64,000 nucleotides of DNA from NCBI GenBank assembly GCA_029379225.1, contig JAQYWR010000002.1, positions 62,001-126,000 on the forward strand. Direction: 5' to 3'. This DNA is from Nostoc sp. S4. GTDB taxonomy: Bacteria; Cyanobacteriota; Cyanobacteriia; Cyanobacteriales; Nostocaceae. This document shows positions 36,739 to 47,274 of this stretch, one piece after another. A program made the position numbers and the translations under genes. Below the pieces are notes generated by a model. The model was given only the letters and a program-made list of their open reading frames with translations. It made no database searches and was not told the DNA's origin. Each line of letters starts with the position of its first letter. Positions within the stretch are counted from its first letter, which is position 1.

Positions 36739-37198
36739 GGGAAATTAACTTTAACAGTCAGCGATTGTTAGGGGATAGTGCCTGCACTTGTAAACTAGAA
36801 CCATAGGTGTATCACACTTTGACGGTTTTTTTTAACAATTTTGTTACCTTTGTAGCTTGCAAAATCAGCAAAGATAGTCTTGTACGGTTGCAAGTCAGAC
36901 TAATGTTGAGTTTTGCGTTTATTTTACTCGCAGGGAGGCAAAATTCAGAAGTTAGAAGTCAGGAGTCAGAATTGGTAAATTCACAAGTCAGAATAATTTT
37001 ATGTGAGTAACTAAGAAATTGTCTTTTTGAGTCAGAATCGCTTCTGACTAAGCTAATACTCCTTGCAGGCTAAACAAACAACTAATCCGATCCAATTTAA
37101 ACTCCTTGTGTTGATATGTGAAGTCATCCTGACTCGTAACTCCTAAATTCTGAATTTTGACTTGTTTTAACTCATCTTTCCCCAACCAAGAATTAACA
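36739..37198. other. Gap with low-complexity repeat
   Basis: Contains agaagttagaagtcaggagt (about 36948-36967), a common degenerate intergenic repeat. The short open frame at 36807-37010 runs into this repeat and is not credible. Promoters for the divergent genes must lie here. Confidence 0.4.
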
Positions 37199-37435
37199 AT
37201 GACAGCAGCTAACCAACAACCCTCAGCTAACCCTCCATCCAGTCTGGATTTTTTTAGCATTCCCCAATCATTCCTCTTACAAATAGGTACAGCGTCTATG
37301 GTACTGCTGCTGATTACTGGAAAAACTACAGTCAAGGCACTAGAAGCTATAGGGGAAGCCAGTGAAGAATTATTTCGAGGCGATCGCTTACCCATCCTTG
37401 ACTTTCCAGATGATAACGAAACTGAACAAACTTAG
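37199..37435 (+). CDS. Small conserved membrane protein upstream of ppc
   Basis: A 78-residue protein, MTAANQQPSANPPSSLDFFS at the ATG at 37199. One hydrophobic segment (FLLQIGTASMVLLLITGKTT, about residues 26-45) is followed by an amphipathic helix KALEAIGEASEELFRGDRLP and an acidic tail. It lies 102 bases before ppc on the same strand and could be co-transcribed. No family is recognised. Confidence 0.65.
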   Translation: MTAANQQPSANPPSSLDFFSIPQSFLLQIGTASMVLLLITGKTTVKALEAIGEASEELFRGDRLPILDFPDDNETEQT

Positions 37436-37537
37436 AAAATATACATCGAACAATTATTTGCTCAGGAAGAACATCATGAGCATCAAGTGCAAAACCTCCA
37501 AGTGTAAACAGTAATTGGCTTTACAATTATCGAGAAT

Positions 37538-40500
37538 ATGAGTTCCCTTTTATACTCTTCATCGCCAACTGCGAATATATACCCGGTGTCGGAATTATTT
37601 TTGCGTCATCGTCTACAGGTAGTAGAAGAATTGTGGGAGTCAGTTCTGAGGCAAGAATGCGGCCAAAACATGGTAGATTTGTTGCGGCAATTGCGGGATT
37701 TGTGTTCGCCGGAAGGACAAACAACAAACGACCAAGCTTCCTCAGCCGTTAAGTTGATCGAACAATTGAATATCAACGAAGCAATCCGGGCGGCTCGTGC
37801 TTTTGCTCTGTATTTTCAGTTGATTAACATCATAGAGCAGGAATACGAACAAAGGCAGCAATTGAGCCGCTATGAAACCCAAACAGAAGCAACAGAGCCT
37901 CAAACGCCACCAAATGCCAATTATTCCTCGAATCAAAGAGAAGAGGACGCACCTGTAAGCAAGGGACTAGCAGCAGAGTTGCTGGCAAACAATTATGTCC
38001 AAAAAGCTCAAGTCCAACTAAAAGGCACTTTTGCAGCCTTATTTCCCCATTTATTCAAACTGAATGTTCCCCCCCAGCAAATTCAACGTCTAATTGCCCA
38101 GTTGGATGTCCGCTTAGTCTTCACCGCGCACCCAACAGAAATTGTGCGTCATACCATCCGCGATAAACAGCGACAAGTTGTACAACTGTTGCAAAAACTC
38201 GATAGCTTGGAAAATAGCTCCAGTAGCGCAGGAGTGGGATATCCTTGGGAAGCAGCAGATGTCCGCGAACAATTGCTCGAAGAAATTCGTTTGTGGTGGC
38301 GCACAGACGAACTCCACCAGTTCAAACCGACGGTACTGGATGAAGTAGATTATGCGCTGCATTATTTCCAAGAAGTGTTATTTGATGGTATTCCCCAACT
38401 CTATAAGCGGTTCAAATACACGCTAGCAAATACTTTTCCTTGGCTAGAACCACCGAGTAAGAATTTCTGCTCGTTTGGCTCTTGGGTGGGTTCAGATCGG
38501 GATGGGAACCCATCAGTCACACCAGAAATTACCTGGAAGACAGCTTGCTACCAGCGCAAAATGGTGCTAGGAAGATATATCCAGTCAGTGAAACAACTGA
38601 TTGAATTATTGAGCGTGTCGATGCACTGGAGTGATGTTTTGCCAGATTTGCTGGAATCTCTGGAATTGGATCAGTCCCAATTGAGTGAAGTATACGACGC
38701 CTTAGCGCTGCGTTATCGACAAGAACCTTATCGCCTGAAACTGGCTTATGTCCTCAAACGACTAGAAAATACCCGCGATCGCAATTTAGCTTTATACAAT
38801 CGGGAAACGCCAAAAAATCAAGACAGTCCTCTATACCGTTCTGGAGCTGAGTTTTTAGCAGAACTGCGGTTAATTCAGCGCAACTTGACAGAAACAGGTT
38901 TAAACTGCCGAGCGCTAGAAGATTTGATTTGTCAGGTAGAAATTTTTGGCTTTAACTTGACACAGCTAGATATCCGCCAAGAATCATCGCGCCACTCTGA
39001 TGCACTCAATGAAATTTTAGAGTACCTGCAAGTACTACCCCGACCTTATGACGAACTCTCAGAGCCAGAAAGAGTCGCTTGGCTAACCCAAGAACTGCAA
39101 ACCCGGCGGCCATTAATTCCCCCAGAATTGCCATTTTCCGAAAAAACCAATGATGTGATTGAAACCTTCCGGATCTTGCGATCGCTGCAACAAGAATTTG
39201 GCGTTAACATCTGCCAAACTTACATTATCAGCATGTGCCGCCAAGTCAGCGACGTACTGGAAGTGTTGCTCTTAGCCAAAGAAGCCAGACTTTTTGACCC
39301 CGCTATTGCTGTAGGAACTATTCAAGTTATCCCCCTATTTGAAACAGTAGAAGACTTGCAACGCTCCAGAAGCGTTATGCGAGAATTATTTGAACTTCCT
39401 TTGTATCGCGCTTTGTTAGCTGGCGGCTACAATAGTGCTAAGCAAGGAGTAGCCAGTGCTGAGTCTACTTTGCAACACCAGTCTGCTGAAGTCAGAGAAA
39501 ATACACATACAACTAGCTCCTCAACGCTTAACACTGGGCGAAAAGTCAAAGCGGCGGCTGAAGCTCTAGAGAACTTCTCCCAAGGGGAAAGGCCAAAGGC
39601 GAACAGTGACTCAACACTCACTCCTAACCTCCAAGAAGTGATGCTAGGGTATTCTGACAGCAACAAAGACTCTGGTTTTTTAAGCAGCAATTGGGAAATT
39701 CATAAAGCCCAAAAATCGCTGCAACAAATAGCAGAAAGCTATGGTGTGAACTTGCGAATTTTCCACGGGCGCGGTGGTTCTGTGGGACGGGGAGGGGGTC
39801 CGGCTTACGAAGCGATTTTGGCTCAACCTGGTCACAGCATCAATGGACGGATTAAGATTACCGAACAAGGGGAAGTTTTAGCTTCCAAATATTCCTTGTT
39901 AGACTTAGCTTTGTACCACATGGAAACTATCACCACCGCTGTGATTCAAGCTAGTTTGCTGCGGACAGGGTTTGATGATATTGAACCCTGGAATGAGATT
40001 ATGGAAGAACTAGCAGCGCGATCGCGTCAACATTATCGTGCCCTAATTTACGAGCAACCTGATTTTATCGACTTTTTCCACCAAGTAACGCCAATTGAAG
40101 AAATTAGCCAACTGCAAATTAGTTCTCGTCCAGCGCGGCGTCCCTCTGGCAAAAAAGACTTAAGCAGTCTACGAGCTATTCCTTGGGTATTCAGTTGGAC
40201 ACAAACCCGCTTCTTACTGCCTTCTTGGTACGGCGTCGGCACCGCTTTGCAGGAATTCTTGAACGCAGAACCAGAAGAACATTTAAAATTACTGCGCTAT
40301 TTTTACATTAAGTGGCCTTTCTTCAAAATGGTGATTTCCAAAGCAGAAATGACCTTGGCAAAAGTAGATATGCAAATGGCACAGCACTACGTTCAAGAAT
40401 TGTCAAAACCGGAAGATAAAGAACGCTTTGTTAAGGTTTTTGAGCAAATTGCTAGTGAGTTCTATCTGACTAGAGATTTAGTCTTAAAAATCACCAATCA

Positions 40501-40732
40501 CAATCGCCTCTTAGATGGCGATCCGATATTGCAACGATCTGTACAGTTACGCAATGGCACAATTGTACCCTTGGGATTTATTCAAGTTTCCCTGCTCAAG
40601 CGCCTACGCCAGTCCTTAAATACTACTGCTACTTCTGGAGTAATTCACTCCCGTTATAGTAAAGGTGAATTACTGCGAGGAGCATTGTTAACCATTAATG
40701 GTATTGCTGCGGGGATGAGAAATACAGGTTAA
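37538..40732 (+). CDS. ppc: Phosphoenolpyruvate carboxylase
   Basis: A 1064-residue cytosolic enzyme that fixes bicarbonate onto PEP to give oxaloacetate. The catalytic histidine is in [13 protein letters not shown], the lysine region is [13 protein letters not shown], and the glycine-rich loop is [15 protein letters not shown]. The C-terminus ends GMRNTG, the family's extreme conserved tail. There is no N-terminal regulatory serine motif of plant C4 type. About residues 638-702, between [12 protein letters not shown] and [10 protein letters not shown], form a long Ser/Thr/Glu-rich insertion, larger than in typical cyanobacterial PEPC (about 1000-1030 residues). Confidence 0.97.
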   Translation: MSSLLYSSSPTANIYPVSELFLRHRLQVVEELWESVLRQECGQNMVDLLRQLRDLCSPEGQTTNDQASSAVKLIEQLNINEAIRAARAFALYFQLINIIEQEYEQRQQLSRYETQTEATEPQTPPNANYSSNQREEDAPVSKGLAAELLANNYVQKAQVQLKGTFAALFPHLFKLNVPPQQIQRLIAQLDVRLVFTAHPTEIVRHTIRDKQRQVVQLLQKLDSLENSSSSAGVGYPWEAADVREQLLEEIRLWWRTDELHQFKPTVLDEVDYALHYFQEVLFDGIPQLYKRFKYTLANTFPWLEPPSKNFCSFGSWVGSDRDGNPSVTPEITWKTACYQRKMVLGRYIQSVKQLIELLSVSMHWSDVLPDLLESLELDQSQLSEVYDALALRYRQEPYRLKLAYVLKRLENTRDRNLALYNRETPKNQDSPLYRSGAEFLAELRLIQRNLTETGLNCRALEDLICQVEIFGFNLTQLDIRQESSRHSDALNEILEYLQVLPRPYDELSEPERVAWLTQELQTRRPLIPPELPFSEKTNDVIETFRILRSLQQEFGVNICQTYIISMCRQVSDVLEVLLLAKEARLFDPAIAVGTIQVIPLFETVEDLQRSRSVMRELFELPLYRALLAGGYNSAKQGVASAESTLQHQSAEVRENTHTTSSSTLNTGRKVKAAAEALENFSQGERPKANSDSTLTPNLQEVMLGYSDSNKDSGFLSSNWEIHKAQKSLQQIAESYGVNLRIFHGRGGSVGRGGGPAYEAILAQPGHSINGRIKITEQGEVLASKYSLLDLALYHMETITTAVIQASLLRTGFDDIEPWNEIMEELAARSRQHYRALIYEQPDFIDFFHQVTPIEEISQLQISSRPARRPSGKKDLSSLRAIPWVFSWTQTRFLLPSWYGVGTALQEFLNAEPEEHLKLLRYFYIKWPFFKMVISKAEMTLAKVDMQMAQHYVQELSKPEDKERFVKVFEQIASEFYLTRDLVLKITNHNRLLDGDPILQRSVQLRNGTIVPLGFIQVSLLKRLRQSLNTTATSGVIHSRYSKGELLRGALLTINGIAAGMRNTG

Positions 40733-40931
40733 TTGGCCAAACAGGGCATTGGAAAGTGGAGCTAATAAACTAACAAAGATTCAAGGCTCGTCGCTCAGTA
40801 TTAATGACTAATTTACGAGTGTTAAAGACTTATCGGCGAGTATCAAAGACTCAATCCTCAATATCTAATGTCCTCTTATTAAGCGTAGACGCAGTACTCC
40901 CTATGCCTCTAATCCTCACTCGCTGTTGCCA

Positions 40932-41186
40932 ATGACTAAAAACAGAATTTTAATTTGTACATTTTTAGCACTATCATCTGGGTTTTTTGGTGCTTATACC
41001 AGTGGACAAATCACCGTTATGCTGCATAACCAGAAGTGTCAAAATCAATATTGGGGTTTAAAAGTAATATGCAATACAGGGGCGACACTAGGAGGAATGT
41101 GGGAAGGTAGTACAACAGGATTGTGGACAGGTACAGTTTTAGGGGCATTTGTTGGTGGTTTGGTGACGCGAGAAACTCAAAATTAA
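40932..41186 (+). CDS. Small glycine-rich membrane protein, unknown
   Basis: An 84-residue frame starting MTKNRILICTFLALSSGFFG. An N-terminal hydrophobic segment (residues 5-25) and a glycine-rich C-terminal helix (GLWTGTVLGAFVGGLVTR) suggest two membrane segments. Two cysteines (C36, C47 or so) flank NQYWGLKVI. The ATG overlaps a degenerate heptamer repeat (gccaatgacta). Not recognised. Confidence 0.5.
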   Translation: MTKNRILICTFLALSSGFFGAYTSGQITVMLHNQKCQNQYWGLKVICNTGATLGGMWEGSTTGLWTGTVLGAFVGGLVTRETQN

Positions 41187-41268
41187 GTAATAGATAAATT
41201 TCTCGTAAGCAGCGCTGGTGTCAGCAAGACTGGTAAAATCTACCCATAGGGAACAAGAGCAAATCATC

Positions 41269-41574
41269 ATGACTACTGAAACTAACCCAGGGAATCAAAC
41301 CACTACAGGTGCCGATGCTGTTGACGAAGCGATCGCCCGCGGAATTGATTTTGATGGTTCTCCGATTCCGCCTGCCAAATTAGAACTTTATCGTAAAGTC
41401 ATGGGGCTAGAGGGCAATAGACAGCGCAGTGGTGTATCTAATACTATGCGATCGCGCATTGTCCGAATCGGTGCCAAACACATTGACCAAGGTGAACTCG
41501 ACCAGTTGCTTGTAAATGCTGATTTCGCACCCCTGAAAGAAAAAGAAATTGCCTTTTATTACAGCGGCAAATAA
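41269..41574 (+). CDS. Conserved cyanobacterial protein (DUF4090-like)
   Basis: A 101-residue soluble protein. The sequence DEAIARGIDFDGSPIPPAKL and ELYRKVMGLE is typical of a family shared by cyanobacteria and plastids that I recall as DUF4090. The C-terminal part (IVRIGAKHIDQGELDQLLVN) is helical. I start it at the ATG at 41269. Function unknown. Confidence 0.78.
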   Translation: MTTETNPGNQTTTGADAVDEAIARGIDFDGSPIPPAKLELYRKVMGLEGNRQRSGVSNTMRSRIVRIGAKHIDQGELDQLLVNADFAPLKEKEIAFYYSGK

Positions 41575-41653
41575 GTAAAGTTAGAAGTTAGGAGTTATTC
41601 TCCCCCTACTTCTCCTGCTCCCCTACTCGCCACTCCTTGGTGAATCCTCACTT

Positions 41654-43066
41654 TTATAACGTTTTGACACTCAACACTTGGGGTGGTGTCGAATCTGGTG
41701 GATAAATTACATCTACCTGTACTATGCGCTTAGTCGAGGGTGGAAGTACAAGTTGCACTAATGGTTCTAATACCTGTCCAGTTCTGTGCCATAAATGCAC
41801 GTAGCGGGTTTTTTGTTGACCTTGGTCATCAAAGTAGCGTAGTCGCACTGTACCACGGAAGAAAGGAAAATCTAGAGATGGTTTACGGAAACGCAGACCA
41901 GTTTGGGATAATTTATCTTCCTTTAAAGGTGTTTCTAAGGTAACAGTTACAGTTTGGTTTTGGGCAGTGTTATTGCTTAAGGGTAAAGTAAGTTTATACT
42001 CCACACCGTAATTACCATGTGCTTCGTATGCTGTATCAGCATAGCGTACGAGCATCTTGGCTGTTTGAATTTGTTCGGTACCCAATCGACCACTCCGCAG
42101 TGTGTCTAATGCATAAGAAATAGCTTTGCCACGTACAGGAATGGTCAGATTTGTGGCTGTAGGATTATCCACTAGTTTTATTTGCCATTGGGAACCTTGG
42201 GATACACCAGCTACACGTCCATAAATCAGTCCGCCACTAGTAGCGTTTGGAGGAGTCGGTGTTTTATCGCGTGGCCCAGCGAAGTTACCAGTATCTAGTA
42301 AAGTTTGCCATTCTGCGAGAGTAGGTGGGCGATCGCTACCATCAGAATTTTTCTTAGCAAACATTGCTAAACTTGCTGCATAAACTCGATCGCTACTACG
42401 CAGCCGCATAAAGCTAGATCGACCATTCACTGGTTTTTCCAAATTCCGTACAGGGATAGGATGATTTAGCAACATCTGGCTTTGTCCCGGAGAAATTACC
42501 AGTTTTACGGGAAAATCGGCTTGTCGAACGCCTCTAAGTACATCGCCAACAGCGCGATCGCCTGGTCCTGAGTAAGCCTTACCATCGTTATTTTCAATGT
42601 AAGGAGCTAAGGTAACAAAGGGCGCATCCTGCATTAAATAACTCGCTGCTTGTAATACATCTACTGTTACGGGTTTTTTCCCAGGGTTATGCACAATTAC
42701 GCCCAGGTAAAGCGTTTGTAAATCTTTAGGAGTGTGTGTGTAGTGGTGGGCGAATAAGTCAAAGCGTCCTTGGAAAGGGAAATTGAGATGCGCGGCTGGA
42801 AATTTTTTACCGTTTGAGGGAAAGGTCGAAAGTAAAATACCCTCAGTTTTAATCCATTCTGGGCTATTGCTGTTAAAGACGGGTATTGTATCTAACTTAC
42901 CTGGTAAAGCCAGAACTTCACCTGGTTGGACGATTTCTTGGGGCGTTGGCTGAGGTGAAGTTTGAGCGATCGCCGAATTATCGTTACGATTTGTGCTTTT
43001 AAGGGTTTGATTTACAGCTAATCCTAATAAAAGTACGAATACAGGTAATAGAAATTTAGTTAGCAT
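41654..43066 (-). CDS. Exported DUF3370-like protein
   Basis: A 470-residue protein with an N-terminal signal anchor (FLLPVFVLLLGLAVNQTL, residues 4-21) followed by a Gln/Pro-rich stretch. The mature part is beta-rich, with PGEVLALPGKLDTIPVFNSN, GRFDLFAHHYTHTPKDLQTL and VHNPGKKPVTVDVLQAASYL, which I associate with the cyanobacterial DUF3370 family. A periplasmic or cell-surface location is inferred; no enzyme motif is seen. Confidence 0.8.
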   Translation of the reverse strand: MLTKFLLPVFVLLLGLAVNQTLKSTNRNDNSAIAQTSPQPTPQEIVQPGEVLALPGKLDTIPVFNSNSPEWIKTEGILLSTFPSNGKKFPAAHLNFPFQGRFDLFAHHYTHTPKDLQTLYLGVIVHNPGKKPVTVDVLQAASYLMQDAPFVTLAPYIENNDGKAYSGPGDRAVGDVLRGVRQADFPVKLVISPGQSQMLLNHPIPVRNLEKPVNGRSSFMRLRSSDRVYAASLAMFAKKNSDGSDRPPTLAEWQTLLDTGNFAGPRDKTPTPPNATSGGLIYGRVAGVSQGSQWQIKLVDNPTATNLTIPVRGKAISYALDTLRSGRLGTEQIQTAKMLVRYADTAYEAHGNYGVEYKLTLPLSNNTAQNQTVTVTLETPLKEDKLSQTGLRFRKPSLDFPFFRGTVRLRYFDDQGQQKTRYVHLWHRTGQVLEPLVQLVLPPSTKRIVQVDVIYPPDSTPPQVLSVKTL

Positions 43067-43266
43067 AAATTTGATTTTAAAATCAGTTGAGACAATACTT
43101 TTAATAATCTCTGTATTTTTTTGTGTGCTTCAGTAGGTAAACGTTTGGTGCTGCTACACGTTTTCAAAAATTAGGGACGCAAAACTCTAAAACTAGAAAT
43201 TAAAACCGCAGTTAATCGCCAGGATATAGTTAATGGTAAAAGAATATGAATAATAACCTTTACTAC

Positions 43267-43698
43267 TTATAAATATTCAAAAAATACTTCTGGAACTAAT
43301 CTTAATTCTCCTGATTTAAAACGAGAAACATCTATCCATAGTGCCCTATGTTTATGTTTTTCTGACTCAAAAAAAACTAAACTTTCCAATTGATAAAACT
43401 TCAGTTCAGCAAAGTCACATTGATAAAGTTGAATAATTTCGTGGCCTTGCCTACCATTAAATATAAATAAACTTTCTATACAACCTAAATAGCGAATATT
43501 CGTTAACTCTGCCTGAATTTCCTCTTGAAACTCCCGTTTTAGGGCGTCGTAGCTAGTTTCACCAAAGTCTACGCCACCGCCTAAAGCACGATAAAATGTT
43601 TCTTGCTTTGTAGGGTCATAGCCTTCAGAAACAAAAATGCGATCGCCATCTCGAATCAGTCCTAAGGCTAACACTCGAATTTCGCCATGTTTCTTCAT
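43267..43698 (-). CDS. Nudix hydrolase
   Basis: A 143-residue protein. The Nudix box GGGVDFGETSYDALKREFQE continues EIQAEL, matching GX5EX7REUXEEXGU with a relaxed last position, at about residues 39-64. It should hydrolyse a nucleoside diphosphate linked to another group, with Mg; the substrate cannot be told. The DUF3531-like gene ends 8 bases upstream on the same strand, so the two are probably one operon. Confidence 0.88.
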   Translation of the reverse strand: MKKHGEIRVLALGLIRDGDRIFVSEGYDPTKQETFYRALGGGVDFGETSYDALKREFQEEIQAELTNIRYLGCIESLFIFNGRQGHEIIQLYQCDFAELKFYQLESLVFFESEKHKHRALWIDVSRFKSGELRLVPEVFFEYL

Positions 43699-43706
43699 TG
43701 TCGTAA

Positions 43707-44168
43707 TTAATTATCGTAATTATCGTAAATAGAGTGAGAACGACTTTCGCTATCTTCAACAGGCCAATCTTCATTTTCACCGCCAATATATAAGTCTTCA
43801 ATCGTGACATATTCCTCACCCAGTTGTGTGAGAGCATTGATTAAAATATCCAAGGCGATCGCGTCACTAGTTCCCAAGTCAAACCAACAACGCCCCCACT
43901 GTCCTTGATATTCAAATTCACCCATATTGTGCATCAAGGCTAGTAAGCTTTTGTCGTACCCTTGGGAATCATAATTCATATAGCTAAGATCGAGTCCAGT
44001 TTCCTGCACCTGGAGATTTTCTGCATTAAATGCACCTAATTTACCTAGATAAAACCAGGAATCAAAAGCTTCTTCAACATACTGCTTTTCACGCTCAGAA
44101 GGAATTGTGCTGAATTTTAGCCAAATCCATACATCAAAAGGATTAAATTCACGGAATTGAATTTGCAT
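43707..44168 (-). CDS. Conserved DUF3531-like protein
   Basis: A 153-residue soluble acidic protein starting MQIQFREFNPFDVWIWLKFS at the ATG at 44168; six further upstream codons need a TTG start. REKQYVEEAFDSWFYLGKLG, AFNAENLQVQETGLDLSYMN and WGRCWFDLGTSDAIALDILI match a family conserved in cyanobacteria and chloroplasts (DUF3531 from memory). Function unknown; overlaps the leader of the Nudix gene. Confidence 0.8.
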   Translation of the reverse strand: MQIQFREFNPFDVWIWLKFSTIPSEREKQYVEEAFDSWFYLGKLGAFNAENLQVQETGLDLSYMNYDSQGYDKSLLALMHNMGEFEYQGQWGRCWFDLGTSDAIALDILINALTQLGEEYVTIEDLYIGGENEDWPVEDSESRSHSIYDNYDN

Positions 44169-44215
44169 TTTAGTCAAATATTTCAATTATTTTTATCGAA
44201 GATAAGCATATCAGA

Positions 44216-44340
44216 GTGGGGAGCGTGGGGAGATGGGGAGTGTGGGAGGATGGGAAAGAAATCTTTCCCCCCACACCTCCCACCCTTCCCACACCTCCTT
44301 TTCCTCCCACACTTCCTGTTTACCCCATAGCCAATGCCCA
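44216..44340. repeat. G-rich/C-rich dispersed repeat, copy 2
   Basis: G tract (ggggagcgtggggagatggg) then C tract (ctccttttcctcccacactt) and cctgttta...caatgccca, parallel to 5955-6100. Confidence 0.8.
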
Positions 44341-44341
44341 A

Positions 44342-45274
44342 TTACCTTGAATTATTTAGGCTCAGAGTATTTTTACGCTCACTCTCAATTTGTTTGACTA
44401 AATTACTTGGGAGTTGGGATTTTTTAGTCAATGCTTTGTCAAAATTAGCGATCGCTTCCTGAATTAGCTGGTGACTTTTTTCCTTTTCTCCTTGTCGTTT
44501 AAGAATTTGAGCTTTGAGATAATAAATTTCTGGATTCTCACCTGTGCTTTTGATTGCCCGGTTAACATATTCTAGTGCTTGAGGATACCGTTTTAAATCT
44601 CTGTAGGCAAGAGCGATACCTCGTTCCACGAGATACTCAGGAGCGGCATTTTCTTGTAAGCGTCCAATTGCTTGATCTGGATTGGCAAAAGGCAAATTAA
44701 CCGCTAACAATAAATCCATATAACCCTTGATTAAATTCAGCTCTGGATCGTTAGCAGAAATCGCTTCAGCTTTGTCTAAATACTGATAAACTTGCCGCAG
44801 CCGACTAAAAGCCTCTGGCACCCCATTAGCTGTACCCTGACGAATGAGAATTAGCGATCCTTCAAAAAAATGACCAACAGCACTGTATAAATTACCACGC
44901 AAAGGGTCAGTAGAAATCAATTTTTGGGCGCTTTCCAAGGTTTTTTGGCTGTAGGTGTCTAACTTAGCCCAATCCTTATTTCCGTATGCTAGAGATGCCT
45001 TCATAGCATAAGCTAGAGGTTCATTTGGCTCTTTGGCTAGTGCTTGAGTGAGGTAACGCTCTGCTGCTGGATAGTTACCTTGTTGGAAAATCGCTTCAAA
45101 AGCTGCTTGAGTTCGATCGCCAATTTGATGAGGTTCTTTAGTCCGAAAGGGATCGCCAGCTAGTGAAGGATTTATTAAAAGATTAAGTGCGATCGCAGTC
45201 CCAAAAGCCAGTTGAGCAACTAAGTTGAGTCTAGCAAACACGACTAATTGAGAACCAGAAAACCTTTTAGTCAT
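44342..45274 (-). CDS. Exported TPR-repeat protein (Sll0314-like)
   Basis: A 310-residue protein with an N-terminal hydrophobic segment (LVAQLAFGTAIALNLLINPS, residues 18-37) ending in SLAGDP, a likely signal cleavage region. TPR motifs follow, for example GNYPAAERYLTQALAKEPNE (about 66-85) and RYPQALEYVNRAIKSTGENP (about 228-247). It resembles a cyanobacterial TPR family I recall as Sll0314-like. Probably a periplasmic or lumenal scaffold. The divergent ABC ATPase gene starts 315 bases away. Confidence 0.75.
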   Translation of the reverse strand: MTKRFSGSQLVVFARLNLVAQLAFGTAIALNLLINPSLAGDPFRTKEPHQIGDRTQAAFEAIFQQGNYPAAERYLTQALAKEPNEPLAYAMKASLAYGNKDWAKLDTYSQKTLESAQKLISTDPLRGNLYSAVGHFFEGSLILIRQGTANGVPEAFSRLRQVYQYLDKAEAISANDPELNLIKGYMDLLLAVNLPFANPDQAIGRLQENAAPEYLVERGIALAYRDLKRYPQALEYVNRAIKSTGENPEIYYLKAQILKRQGEKEKSHQLIQEAIANFDKALTKKSQLPSNLVKQIESERKNTLSLNNSR

Positions 45275-45589
45275 TTTAACCCTCAGAATAATTGCGGTTG
45301 AAATAGTTGTATGTGTTACTTAAAATGCAAAAAATGGTTAATTTTAAATTGTGTCTGCTTCAGGCTAAATTTTCTATCAAGATTGACTTGAGTAATTTTT
45401 TCATGTTCCCAAGCAGGTTGTAGCCATTGTTTAAGGGTGAGTCTGCCACAATGGAGAAAAGGTGAATAATTCTTGCTGCTAGATTAAGGTGTTAACGCAA
45501 GTAATGTACGAGAAATTTTTTGCTGAATTTTCCAGCTGCTCTTGGTGTAGTTAATCAGTAATTTGCTGACTTTTTGGTAATCTTAACAA
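45275..45589. other. Divergent promoter region
   Basis: About 315 bases between the divergent TPR and ABC ATPase genes. No hairpin or repeat stands out. Confidence 0.4.
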
Positions 45590-46264
45590 ATGCTCTATCT
45601 CCGAAATCTAATTTATCACCCCACAGCGTGCCCAACAGCTATTCTTAAATCCATCGACTTAGAATTAGCACCCCAGCAGCTAGGTCTGATTATTGGTCCT
45701 TCTGGTTCTGGTAAAAGTACTTTACTAGAAATTTTATCCGGACTAGCCGAACCCACGTCTGGCGGACTCTTTTGGCGCGAACAAGAACTGATTCCCGAAC
45801 AGCTACAACAATTGGCTGGGTTGGTGTTTCAGTTTCCAGAGCGGCATTTTTGCGGTAGTTCGATTTTAGAAGAATTGCGTTTAGGACATCCTGAATTAGG
45901 CTCAGATCGAGTAAAACACGCGTTGAGTGAGGTGGGATTAGAGCATTTATCGCTTTCCACTGCTCCCCATGCTTTAAGTGGTGGTCAGCAACGGCGTTTA
46001 GCTTTAGCAGTGCAATTAATTCGCCAGCCAAATCTACTGTTATTGGATGAACCGACAGCTGGGTTAGATTGGTCGATGCGGCGGCAGGTGATAAATTTAT
46101 TAGCAAAACTCAAACAAGATTGGACACTGTTGGTAGTGACACATGATGCTGGAGATTTGTTAGCGATCGCAGACCGTTGCTGGACACTCAACCACGGTGA
46201 ACTAAAATCAGTTGACTCAAAGACACTTGAAGTCAAAGTTAAAGAGCCTCTGCCAACGGTGTAA
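45590..46264 (+). CDS. ABC transporter ATPase, ECF/CbiO-like
   Basis: A 224-residue nucleotide-binding subunit. Walker A is GPSGSGKSTLL, Q-loop LVFQFPERHF, signature HALSGGQQRRLALAVQLI, Walker B LLLLDEPTAGLDW and H-loop VVTHDAGD. The Q-loop FPE is characteristic of ECF-type ATPases, and the overall sequence resembles the plastid ABCI11-like ATPases. No membrane partner is adjacent. Substrate (a metal or vitamin) is not readable. A G/C-rich repeat separates it from rsmG. Confidence 0.88.
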   Translation: MLYLRNLIYHPTACPTAILKSIDLELAPQQLGLIIGPSGSGKSTLLEILSGLAEPTSGGLFWREQELIPEQLQQLAGLVFQFPERHFCGSSILEELRLGHPELGSDRVKHALSEVGLEHLSLSTAPHALSGGQQRRLALAVQLIRQPNLLLLDEPTAGLDWSMRRQVINLLAKLKQDWTLLVVTHDAGDLLAIADRCWTLNHGELKSVDSKTLEVKVKEPLPTV

Positions 46265-46450
46265 GTTGGGAAGTGAAGAGATAGGGAGATGGGGAAATAG
46301 GGAGATGGGGTGATGAGGAGTGTAGGGAGATGGGGGAGTCTGGGGAGAGAGGGGGGCAAGATTTCTTCCCCATCCTCCCACACCTCCTTTTCCTCCCACA
46401 CCTGCATTTGTTCCCACCACCTCATACTCCCAATGCCCCACGCCCAATCA
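46265..46450. repeat. G-rich/C-rich dispersed repeat, copy 3
   Basis: Nearly identical in its centre to copy 1: both contain ggggagagaggggggcaaga followed by cttccccatcctcccacacc and tccttttcctcccacac, then tandem aatgccc-like units. Confidence 0.85.
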
Positions 46451-46467
46451 TAAATGACAAATAACAG

Positions 46468-47205
46468 ATGACCAACTTATTGCCTGAAATGGCAGAAATT
46501 TGGCAGCAGACCCTGAATTGGCAACCAAGTGTCCAACAACAGGCGCAATTCCAGAGACTTTATGAATTAATCCTAGAAGGTAACCGCCAATTAAATTTAA
46601 CTCGCATCACTGACCCCCAAGAGTTTTGCGAAAAACATCTTTGGGATTCATTGCGGGGAATTGCGCCCCACAGGCAATTTATTTCGTCTCTTCAAGAGGG
46701 TGCGTCTGCGATTGATATTGGTACAGGTGCGGGTTTTCCAGGTATTCCAGTGACAATTGCCGCACCTAATTGCACAATAACTTTGATGGATTCAACTCGC
46801 AAAAAAATTAATTTTATCGAAAAAGTCTTAACTGAACTTGCCTTAATAAATGCCAAAACTCTTGTTGGTAGGGCTGAAGAAATTGGTCAGCAAACCGAAC
46901 ACCGACAAGCTTATGATATTGCCTTAATTCGTGCTGTGGGGACAGCCTGTGTTTGTGCAGAATATACTCTACCACTGGTTAAACAGGGAGGTTTAGCAAT
47001 AATTTATCGTGGTAATTGGACAGAGGATGAGACAACAGCTTTGGAAAATGCTGTCAAGCAATTGGGTGGCGTTATTGAATTAATCGAAAAATTCATCACT
47101 CCTATAACTAAGAGTATCCGCCATTGTATATATTTGCGTAAGGTAACGACTACACCAGTTCAGTTTCCCCGAACTACGGGTGTACCTGCTCTAAAGCCTC
47201 TTTGA
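46468..47205 (+). CDS. rsmG: 16S rRNA (guanine-527-N7)-methyltransferase
   Basis: A 245-residue SAM enzyme that modifies G527 of 16S rRNA. Family motifs: QLNLTRITDPQEFCEKHLWD, then SAIDIGTGAGFPGIP (SAM motif I), LMDSTRKKINFIEKV and IALIRAVG. Length and start (ATG at 46468) are normal. A short C-terminal extension follows the last strand. A hairpin after the gene (47213-47238) may terminate it. Confidence 0.96.
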   Translation: MTNLLPEMAEIWQQTLNWQPSVQQQAQFQRLYELILEGNRQLNLTRITDPQEFCEKHLWDSLRGIAPHRQFISSLQEGASAIDIGTGAGFPGIPVTIAAPNCTITLMDSTRKKINFIEKVLTELALINAKTLVGRAEEIGQQTEHRQAYDIALIRAVGTACVCAEYTLPLVKQGGLAIIYRGNWTEDETTALENAVKQLGGVIELIEKFITPITKSIRHCIYLRKVTTTPVQFPRTTGVPALKPL

Positions 47206-47212
47206 AAAGGCG

Positions 47213-47238
47213 GTGCGCTAGACTTTGGCCTAACGCAC
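47213..47238 (+). terminator. Stem-loop after rsmG
   Basis: GTGCGCTAG and CTAACGCAC arms (one mismatch) with an 8-base loop lie 7 bases past the stop. The same arms occur at 29814-29848. Confidence 0.5.
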
Positions 47239-47274
47239 TTTAGTTAAGATTTACTTTTTGGTGATCGTTGCTAT

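Noticed and set aside
36807..37010. 67-residue open frame before the ppc region
   Set aside because: Its second half is the repeat agaagtcaggagtcag, and no start signal or motif supports it.
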